DNA of 64,000 nt from DMER64 sp049652385 (GTDB taxonomy: Bacteria; Bacteroidota; Bacteroidia; Bacteroidales; UBA932): the NCBI GenBank assembly GCA_049652385.1, contig JBASDX010000003.1, positions 62,001 to 126,000 of the forward strand, in the 5' to 3' direction. Shown here piece after piece: positions 1-6,445 of this stretch. The notes under the pieces were generated by a model, which saw only the letters and a program-made list of their open reading frames with translations, was not told the DNA's origin and made no database searches. Within the stretch, counting starts at the first letter, position 1. Every line of letters starts with the position of its first letter. The position numbers were made by a program, and so were the translations under genes.

Positions 1-327
1 GGAAGACAAGGTTTTGCGTATTCGGTTATGAAATTCTTGCAACTCTTGCCGGTCGTATGTGTTACTCAGAGAAAGCATGGGTACTTTGTGACGTACCCGC
101 CGGAAAGCCGTGCCCACAGCTTCCAGGTCGCTTCCTACCAGTTGCGTGGGGGAATCCTCTGTGGCCAGATTGGGGTATTTTTGCTCTAAAGCCGTCAATT
201 CCTGAATGAGCAGATCGTATTCAAAATCAGAAATTTTTGGAGCGTTCAGAACATAATAGTTACGGTTGTGTTCCCGTATGGCTTCTTTCAATTCCCGTAT
301 TCTTTCAACGGCTCTGCTTGCGTTCAT
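1..327 (-). CDS. ligA: NAD-dependent DNA ligase LigA, N-terminal part (cut by window edge)
   Basis: This is the first 109 codons of a minus-strand gene that runs off the left edge. The translation opens MNASRAVERIRELKEAI and continues with HNRNYYVLNAP, then FEYDLL, DSPTQLVGS and MLSLSNTY. These are the landmarks of the LigA Ia subdomain (which binds the nicotinamide mononucleotide part of NAD+) and the start of the adenylation domain. LigA seals nicks during replication and repair. The adenylated lysine lies just beyond the edge and is not visible. The gene begins 15 bases after the recQ stop on the same strand, so the two are probably co-transcribed. The start is the first ATG after the recQ stop. 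Confidence 0.93.
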   Translation of the reverse strand, partial: MNASRAVERIRELKEAIREHNRNYYVLNAPKISDFEYDLLIQELTALEQKYPNLATEDSPTQLVGSDLEAVGTAFRRVRHKVPMLSLSNTYDRQELQEFHNRIRKTLSS

Positions 328-342
328 GAGGTAAAGATAAAA

Positions 343-2259
343 CTAAGTTTGAAAAATGCTGTCCTCGTCTATGCGAATGTCTCCGTTTTCTGCCATGGCG
401 CGCAATACGTCCAATACTATGTTTTCCGATTCTGTAAAGAGCAACGGCAATTGTTGTATGTGTACCGGTCCTTTTTGTAACGTATCGGCAATTTTTGCAG
501 CAATGCGTTCAAATGTTTGTTGCGGGTCCTTCTCTTCTGCCTTCTCCAGACATACGTCACATATGCCGCAATCTTTGGCCGTTCCTTCTCCAAAATAAGC
601 CAGTAATTGTTTGCTGCGGCAGGGACTGTCTGAACGTGCATATTGCAACATGGCTTCCATACGGCGGTACCAGCTGTCTTTACGTTGCAGGAAACCGGCG
701 GGATTCAAGTATACGCTGCCCGGTTGCAGCCTCTGGGCATGCAAAAATACTTGCGGACTTTTGTTTTTGGGTACATAGCTGATGATGCCCATACGCGATA
801 ATTGGATAAGGTATTCCGTAATGACGGCCGGCGCTTGCCGGCTTACACGCGAAAGGTACGATTCGTCTATGGACACAAACCCGTTAAAGAGCCCGGTATA
901 GGAACGCAGCAACAGTTTTATGAAGGTATCGAGACCGGGGTTGGCTATTTGGACTTTATACAATTCGTCCCTGTTTACCTGAAAATGAATACGCGAAGGA
1001 TTGTCAATTTCTTCCGTTAGAGATATATAGCCTTCCTGTTCCAGGTATTGGAGGGCATACCATAGGGTAGCAGGGTGTTTTCCCCGGTGTTTGGCAAAAG
1101 CCTCGGGACTGAAAGCAAATTGCTGTTCTGCTCCTTCACCGTATCCGAGACCCAAAAAAGCGTACAAGTCCTGATACGTTTCTTTTACGAAATCGGGGTT
1201 GGGGAAGGAGATGTTGAAAATCTGTTTAAGGCGGCGCTCATCTGAGGGGTTGTACAGCAATACGGCGTAAGCTTTTTGACCGTCGCGTCCGGCCCTTCCG
1301 GCTTCCTGAAAGTACGCTTCGGGTGCATCGGGAACATCAAAATGGCATACAAACCGAACGTCCGGTTTGTCGATACCCATACCAAAAGCATTTGTTGCCA
1401 CCATGATACGAATGTCTCCCTTTTTCCAGGCTTCCTGCCCGGCCATTCGCCGCTGTGCATCCATGCCGGCGTGGTAAGCATCGGCTTTGTGGCCGTTAAA
1501 AAGGAGAAATTCGGCAATTTCTGCCGTTTTCTTTCGTTCCCTTACGTACACCAGCCCGCTTCCTTTCACGCCGTTGGCTATACGCAGAAGCTGTCCCAGT
1601 TTATCTTCGGTTTTACGAACCACGTAGGCCAGGTTGCTCCGTTCGAAAGATGTTTGATAGACATTATGGTTTTTGCGGAAGCCGAGTTTTTGTTTGATGT
1701 CTTCCACTACTTGCGGAGTGGCGGTGGCTGTCAGGGCAAGGGTGGGAATGTGGGGAAAGAGCTCCCGGAATTCAGAAATACGCAGGTAAGAAGGCCGGAA
1801 ATCGTAACCCCATTGCGATATGCAGTGGGCTTCGTCAACGACCAGGATGGAGGGATCCATTTTGCATACCCGCTCCTTAAACAAATAAGTACCCAATCGT
1901 TCCGGAGAAAGGTACAGGAATTTATAATTGCCATAAATGGCATTATCCAGGGCAACGTCAATTTCATAATTGCTCATGCCGGAATGTACGCTTACGGCTT
2001 TTATTCCCAAAGACCTCAAGGCTTCTGTCTGGTCTTTCATGAGCGCTATCAAAGGGGTAACCACCAAACATATACCATCCATGAGCATGGCCGGGACCTG
2101 AAAACATATGGATTTTCCGCCTCCGGTAGGCAATAGCGCCAGCGTATCCGTTCCGCTGTATACAGAAGCAATGATTTCTTCCTGTGCCGGCCGGAACGAA
2201 GAGTAGCCCCAATAGCGGAGCAATGTTTCACGAAATATTCCGTTACGGTTTATGCCCAT
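343..2259 (-). CDS. recQ: ATP-dependent DNA helicase RecQ
   Basis: 638 residues. Visible landmarks are the RecQ-type motif 0 (YWGYSSFRPAQEE, about residues 16-28), Walker A LPTGGGKS (43-50), the DEAH box (142-145) followed by CISQWGYDFR, and the motif VI region QEAGRAGRDG. A zinc-binding RQC module follows (C-R-S-K...C-G-I-C-D-V-C near residues 550-575), then a winged helix. No HRDC domain is recognisable; the protein ends after a short helical tail, as in compact Bacteroidota RecQ proteins. It unwinds DNA 3'-5' in recombination and fork repair. It lies upstream of ligA in a probable two-gene repair operon, and a TATCTTTG box sits 11 bases before the start. Confidence 0.95.
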   Translation of the reverse strand: MGINRNGIFRETLLRYWGYSSFRPAQEEIIASVYSGTDTLALLPTGGGKSICFQVPAMLMDGICLVVTPLIALMKDQTEALRSLGIKAVSVHSGMSNYEIDVALDNAIYGNYKFLYLSPERLGTYLFKERVCKMDPSILVVDEAHCISQWGYDFRPSYLRISEFRELFPHIPTLALTATATPQVVEDIKQKLGFRKNHNVYQTSFERSNLAYVVRKTEDKLGQLLRIANGVKGSGLVYVRERKKTAEIAEFLLFNGHKADAYHAGMDAQRRMAGQEAWKKGDIRIMVATNAFGMGIDKPDVRFVCHFDVPDAPEAYFQEAGRAGRDGQKAYAVLLYNPSDERRLKQIFNISFPNPDFVKETYQDLYAFLGLGYGEGAEQQFAFSPEAFAKHRGKHPATLWYALQYLEQEGYISLTEEIDNPSRIHFQVNRDELYKVQIANPGLDTFIKLLLRSYTGLFNGFVSIDESYLSRVSRQAPAVITEYLIQLSRMGIISYVPKNKSPQVFLHAQRLQPGSVYLNPAGFLQRKDSWYRRMEAMLQYARSDSPCRSKQLLAYFGEGTAKDCGICDVCLEKAEEKDPQQTFERIAAKIADTLQKGPVHIQQLPLLFTESENIVLDVLRAMAENGDIRIDEDSIFQT

Positions 2260-2267
2260 TTCTACTG

Positions 2268-2300
2268 TTGCAAAGATAAATAAAATGAGTATCTTAGCAA
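2268..2300. promoter_or_regulatory. Mirror-image divergent promoters for pckA and recQ
   Basis: Plus strand: TTG at 2268-2270, 19-base spacer, TATCTTAG at 2290-2297, feeding pckA. Minus strand: TTG at 2300-2298, 19-base spacer, TATCTTTG at 2278-2271, feeding recQ. Both match the Bacteroidota -33 (TTTG/TTG) and -7 (TAnnTTTG) pattern, with one mismatch on the pckA side. Each -33 directly abuts the other strand's -7, so the two polymerase sites occupy the same 33 bases. Confidence 0.6.
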
Positions 2301-2350
2301 CTTATTTAAAACCGATTGTTTCTCAATTTCTTAATATCAAATCTTTAATT

Positions 2351-3946
2351 ATGAGCAAAATAGACCTGTCTAAGTATGGAATTACCAACGTAGGTGAGAT
2401 TGTGTACAACCCCTCTTATGAAACGTTATATCAGGCAGAAATAGATCCGGCCAACGAGGGTTTTGAAAAAGGCGTACAAACAAATATGGGAGCCGTCAAT
2501 GTTCTAACGGGAGTTTTTACGGGACGTTCACCCAAGGATAAATACATTGTCAAAGACAAAACGACGGAAGATACGGTGTGGTGGGATGGCGTCATCAACA
2601 AGCCCATTAGCACGGAAGTTTGGAATTCTCTGAAAGGCATTGCACAAAAAGAATTGTCCGGAAAAAAGAAATTATACGTAGTCGATTCTTTCTGCGGAAC
2701 GAACGCCGATACACGGCTGAAAGTGCGTTTTATTATGGAAGTTGCCTGGCAGGCGCATTTTGTGACCAACATGTTCATCCGTCCGTCTGAATACGAACTG
2801 GAGCATTACGGAGAGCCTGATTTTGTGATGATCAATGCCTCTAAGGCAACAAATCCCAACTGGAAAGAGCAAGGGTTGAATTCCGATGTGTTTGTGGTGT
2901 TTAACCTGACCGAAAGACTTTCTGTCGTTGGTGGAAGCTGGTACGGCGGAGAAATGAAAAAGGGTATTTTTTCCATGATGAATTATTACCTGCCGCTCAA
3001 GGGCATCGCATCTATGCATTGCTCGGCCAACGTGGGAGAGGACGGAGACGTGGCTATTTTCTTTGGACTCTCCGGTACCGGTAAAACCACGTTATCCACC
3101 GATCCCAAACGGTATCTGATTGGAGATGATGAGCACGGATGGGACGACCACGGCATTTTCAATTTTGAAGGGGGTTGTTATGCCAAATGTATTGATTTGA
3201 GCAAAGAAAAAGAACCCGATATCTGGAAAGCCATACGCCGGGATGCTTTGTTGGAAAACGTCACGGTATTGCCGGATGGGACACCTGACTTTACCGATGA
3301 TTCTGTTACGGAAAACACACGTGTATCTTATCCCATATACTTTATCAACAAAATCGTCTTACCTTCCAAAGCAGGCCACGCCAAGAAAGTAATTTACCTG
3401 TCTGCCGATGCCTACGGTGTATTGCCTCCGGTATCCATTCTGGACGAAAAGCAGGCCCAATACCACTTTCTGTGCGGCTACACTTCAAAATTGGCTGGAA
3501 CGGAACGCGGTATCACAGAGCCGCTGCCTTCCTTCTCTGCTGCCTTCGGAGCCGCTTTCCTTACGGTACATCCTACTATTTACGCAAAAAACCTGGTGAA
3601 GAAAATGAAAGAACACAACGCCAAAGCGTATTTGGTCAATACAGGGTGGAACGGAACGGGTAAACGCATCTCTTTGAAAGAAACACGCGCCATCATTGAT
3701 GCCATTTTGGACGGAAGCATCGACAAAGCACCCACCAAACATATTCCCATCATGAACCTGACCGTTCCTGTGGAATTACCCAATGTGTCTTCCGATATCC
3801 TGGATCCGAGAAATACCTACGAGAAGGTAGAACAATGGGAGGAAAAAGCCATCTCCCTGGCCGGCAAGTATATCAAGAACTTTGAGAAATATTGTGACAA
3901 TGAGGATGCCTGTGCTCTGGTAGCTTCCGGTCCGCAATTGCCCTAA
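2351..3946 (+). CDS. pckA: Phosphoenolpyruvate carboxykinase (ATP)
   Basis: 531 residues. It interconverts oxaloacetate + ATP with PEP + CO2 + ADP. In anaerobic Bacteroidales the enzyme usually runs toward CO2 fixation on the way to succinate. The kinase-1a P-loop GLSGTGKTT lies at about 239-247. The upstream substrate and metal region GGSWYGGEMKKG and the metal-binding segment IGDDEHGWDD are intact, and the length is normal for the ATP-type family. I chose the ATG at 2351 (MSKIDLSKYGI) because homologues begin there; an in-frame ATG about 99 bases upstream would add a non-conserved leader lying in the promoter. The stop interlocks with that of the convergent phosphofructokinase gene (four-base overlap). 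Confidence 0.96.
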   Translation: MSKIDLSKYGITNVGEIVYNPSYETLYQAEIDPANEGFEKGVQTNMGAVNVLTGVFTGRSPKDKYIVKDKTTEDTVWWDGVINKPISTEVWNSLKGIAQKELSGKKKLYVVDSFCGTNADTRLKVRFIMEVAWQAHFVTNMFIRPSEYELEHYGEPDFVMINASKATNPNWKEQGLNSDVFVVFNLTERLSVVGGSWYGGEMKKGIFSMMNYYLPLKGIASMHCSANVGEDGDVAIFFGLSGTGKTTLSTDPKRYLIGDDEHGWDDHGIFNFEGGCYAKCIDLSKEKEPDIWKAIRRDALLENVTVLPDGTPDFTDDSVTENTRVSYPIYFINKIVLPSKAGHAKKVIYLSADAYGVLPPVSILDEKQAQYHFLCGYTSKLAGTERGITEPLPSFSAAFGAAFLTVHPTIYAKNLVKKMKEHNAKAYLVNTGWNGTGKRISLKETRAIIDAILDGSIDKAPTKHIPIMNLTVPVELPNVSSDILDPRNTYEKVEQWEEKAISLAGKYIKNFEKYCDNEDACALVASGPQLP

Positions 3947-5184
3947 TAGTTCAGGATTTTGTAAAAGTCATACTCCTCCGGGTTTTCAATTAGTTGCTTA
4001 GCCGCCTTGTAGTCGTCTTCTGTAAGATAGTCCATGATATGGCGGGTAAAGAACTGCATTTCCTGTGATTGCATGCTCACCATGCGCGGCGGTATTTTAC
4101 CGGTGCGCGGGTCTTGCAAATCCTGCAGGAAGAGGGGGATGATTTTACCGTTTCCATCCCTGCAAACCATACACCCGCTGACGCCTTTGACGAACAATTC
4201 GTAAACGCCCATACCCAGCATGGAGCAATATTCCAGGTCGTAAGCCCGCGGACTTATACAACGTACCTCGTAACCAACTTCTACCGGTCTTGTTTTTATG
4301 TTCAGACCCAGACTCCTGAGCTTCTTATCTACCAGGTTGTCAATGATGTGCGATTTGGAAATTTTTCCCAACTCCGGATGGCCATGGTCATCATAAGTAA
4401 AAGCGATGCCTGCATTCTTGACGTCTTCTTCCGATAAAGCCTGAAAAATACCCTCGGAAATAATGACGCACCCGTAAGGAATATTTCGCAGTTGTCGCTT
4501 AATAACGGAAGATACAATCAGGTTGACCACCTTTTCTATGGTAATGGGTGTTTTGTCAAACATTTCCGAGATGATAATCATCGGAAAATGGCAGGAAGAA
4601 CCGATGCCAAAGGCCAGGTGCCCCGAGGAACGTCCCATGGCCGTTACGATAAACCAGTTTTCACTCGTTCGGGCGTCTTCATATACAGTGCGACCCAGAT
4701 TGGTTCCCTCTGCTTTGGCGCTTTGGTAACCAAAGGTAGGCACGCCCTCGGGTAAAGGAAGGTCATTGTCAATGGTCTTGGGTACGTGTATATTGGCAAC
4801 TTTGAATTCTTTTTTTAACAAAAATTGGGAAATGCGGTTGGCCGTAGATGCCGTGTCGTCCCCTCCAACAGTTACCAGCAGTTTCACGTTGTAATTCTGA
4901 AAAAGATCAAAGTTGAAATTTTCTTCAAAATCTTTATCGCTGGGTTTAAAGCGGCTCATTCTCAGGTAGGAACCACCTTTATTGAAAAGCAGATCGGCTT
5001 TGTCAAAATCCATTTCTTCCACACGACACTTTTCTTTGCAGAACAAACCTGTGTATCCGCCATGTAACCCGATAACGCGGTATCCTTTGGTGATGAATGT
5101 TTTGGTAATGGTACATACTACGGTATTAATCCCGGGGGCCGGTCCGCCACCGCATAATACGATTACTGAAGGTTTTTTTGACAT
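3943..5184 (-). CDS. pfp: PPi-type phosphofructokinase (diphosphate--fructose-6-phosphate 1-phosphotransferase)
   Basis: 413 residues of the PfkA superfamily. The phosphoryl-donor site reads GGDDT (107-111), with Asp where ATP enzymes have Gly, followed by PKTIDND (135-141), with Lys136 where ATP enzymes have Gly. This pair is the established signature of PPi-dependent enzymes. The fructose-6-phosphate region AMGRSSGHLAFGIG is present. The reaction is reversible and saves ATP in glycolysis. The gene lies 46 bases downstream of maf on the same strand but has its own TACATTTG box (5215-5208), 23 bases before the ATG. The donor preference is inferred from the two residues and not measured. Confidence 0.88.
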   Translation of the reverse strand: MSKKPSVIVLCGGGPAPGINTVVCTITKTFITKGYRVIGLHGGYTGLFCKEKCRVEEMDFDKADLLFNKGGSYLRMSRFKPSDKDFEENFNFDLFQNYNVKLLVTVGGDDTASTANRISQFLLKKEFKVANIHVPKTIDNDLPLPEGVPTFGYQSAKAEGTNLGRTVYEDARTSENWFIVTAMGRSSGHLAFGIGSSCHFPMIIISEMFDKTPITIEKVVNLIVSSVIKRQLRNIPYGCVIISEGIFQALSEEDVKNAGIAFTYDDHGHPELGKISKSHIIDNLVDKKLRSLGLNIKTRPVEVGYEVRCISPRAYDLEYCSMLGMGVYELFVKGVSGCMVCRDGNGKIIPLFLQDLQDPRTGKIPPRMVSMQSQEMQFFTRHIMDYLTEDDYKAAKQLIENPEEYDFYKILNY

Positions 5185-5207
5185 AATATTGATGTTTTTT
5201 AGAATAA

Positions 5208-5215
5208 CAAATGTA
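5208..5215 (-). promoter_or_regulatory. -7 promoter box for the phosphofructokinase gene
   Basis: Minus-strand TACATTTG matches TAnnTTTG exactly and lies 23 bases before the start codon. No TTTG is found at the ideal 19-21 base spacing; a TTG lies 16 bases further upstream. Confidence 0.45.
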
Positions 5216-5230
5216 AGAAAAAAGGGTTTC

Positions 5231-5833
5231 TCAAGGAAATTCCACCGCTTTTACCTTTTTAAGAAAAGACCAGAAAGCGTGTATGGGAAATCCCATTACG
5301 TTATAAAAACTGCCTTCTATACGCTCAATGCCCATATATCCGATCCATTCCTGCACGCCGTAAGCCCCGGCTTTATCATAGGGTTTATACGTGTTTACGT
5401 AATATCGGATTTCTTCTTCTTCCAATTTGGAGAACCACACTTTTGTTTTGTCCGTAATACCGCCGGCTATACGGTGCTCATCTGCTGAGCGCACGAACAC
5501 TCCGGTGATTACTGTATGAAACCGACCCGACAAATCACGCAGCATACTGCAGGCTTCCGCATGGGTGCGCGGTTTACCCAAAACGGATCCTCCATTAAAA
5601 ACAAGGGTGTCTGCCGTTACTAATAACTCCTTGTTTTGTAACGGCTTGTTATAAGCGTACGACTTTGTTTTGGCCAAATGAAGCGGAATGTCTTCCGGAG
5701 CTATATCCCCGGGCAGGTTGTGCTCATCTATGCCCTCAATGACAACGGTATCAAAAGGTAATCCCAGACCTTCCATCAATTGGCGTCTCCGTGGCGAAGA
5801 AGAGCCTAAAAGTATATGGTATCGTATTTTCAT
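5231..5833 (-). CDS. maf: Maf family nucleotide pyrophosphatase (dTTP/UTP type)
   Basis: 200 residues. The N-terminus MKIRYHILLGSSSPRRRQLM has the Maf signature SSSPRR. Later landmarks are LVTADTLV (catalytic Asp region), GKPRTHAEA, the KTKVWFSKLEEEEIRYYV segment, and DKAGAYGVQEWIGYM with its GAYGVQ motif, followed by GSFYNVMGFPI. Maf proteins hydrolyse non-canonical or dTTP/UTP nucleotides to monophosphates and were first described as septum-formation inhibitors. The start ATG overlaps the kdsC stop (ATGA), giving translational coupling; a longer in-frame reading upstream lies inside kdsC and was rejected. Confidence 0.92.
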   Translation of the reverse strand: MKIRYHILLGSSSPRRRQLMEGLGLPFDTVVIEGIDEHNLPGDIAPEDIPLHLAKTKSYAYNKPLQNKELLVTADTLVFNGGSVLGKPRTHAEACSMLRDLSGRFHTVITGVFVRSADEHRIAGGITDKTKVWFSKLEEEEIRYYVNTYKPYDKAGAYGVQEWIGYMGIERIEGSFYNVMGFPIHAFWSFLKKVKAVEFP

Positions 5834-6378
5834 TGACTGACGGCCCGGACTATATCTTCCGGTAATCCTTCCGAACCTTTGTACCACTTGCCATGAAGCT
5901 TGAGTACTTGTTCTATGATATCGCGAACACAGCCTTTACCGCCACCGAAAGGAGAAATATATCGGGCAATTTTTCTGACTTCCACAGCGGCGTCATAAGG
6001 AGCAAAGGAAAGGCCGCAAGCGAGCATGGGCGGTATATCCGGGATATCATCACCCCCGTAAACAACTTGTGAGGGGTCCAGGTTGTGCTTCTTGCAGAAT
6101 GCCTCAAAAGGAGGTATTTTGTTAAGGGCACCCATATATATGTCTTCTACACCCAGCAACGCATAACGCTTTGTAACAGATACCGAGGTGGCTCCTGTAA
6201 TGATGGCAACGGGATAACCGTGCTCCAAAGCTACCCGTATGGCGTATCCGTCACGGGCAAAATGGGATCGGATAAGGTCACCGTCTGAAAAGGCAATAAC
6301 ACTGCCATCTGTCAGCACTCCGTCAATATCAAATGCAAAAGCCTTAATCTGATGTAGTATGTTTTTGTAGTTGCTCAT
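5830..6378 (-). CDS. kdsC: 3-deoxy-D-manno-octulosonate 8-phosphate phosphatase KdsC
   Basis: 182 residues, HAD superfamily type C0 (no cap). Motif I is FDIDGVLTDG (about 16-25), motif II is ITGATS, the Lys region follows, and motif III is VYGGDDIPDIPPM. The short length, the DGVLTDG signature and the late GGGKGCVRD loop are typical of KdsC, which hydrolyses KDO-8-phosphate to KDO for LPS inner core. The KDO-8-phosphate synthase gene kdsA lies elsewhere in the window (28986-29792), so the pathway is split. It is followed by maf with an ATGA overlap. A TAACTTTG box (6416-6409) lies 30 bases before the start. Confidence 0.92.
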   Translation of the reverse strand: MSNYKNILHQIKAFAFDIDGVLTDGSVIAFSDGDLIRSHFARDGYAIRVALEHGYPVAIITGATSVSVTKRYALLGVEDIYMGALNKIPPFEAFCKKHNLDPSQVVYGGDDIPDIPPMLACGLSFAPYDAAVEVRKIARYISPFGGGKGCVRDIIEQVLKLHGKWYKGSEGLPEDIVRAVSQ

Positions 6379-6408
6379 GGTAGTTGTTTAGTTTTGTCTT
6401 GAAGATTG

Positions 6409-6426
6409 CAAAGTTAATTATATTTG
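6409..6426. promoter_or_regulatory. Divergent -7 boxes for kdsC and the 6446 lipoprotein
   Basis: Minus-strand TAACTTTG at 6416-6409 points at kdsC. Plus-strand TATATTTG at 6419-6426 points at the lipoprotein gene, with TTTG at 6393-6396 as a possible -33 (22-base spacer). The two boxes are back to back, two bases apart. Confidence 0.5.
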
Positions 6427-6445
6427 CAGGAGTAACAGTAACGGT

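Noticed and set aside
1276..2136. Long open frame antisense to recQ (286 codons)
   Set aside because: It lies fully inside a clear RecQ helicase gene, has no recognisable domain and no promoter or start context; it follows from the codon use of recQ.
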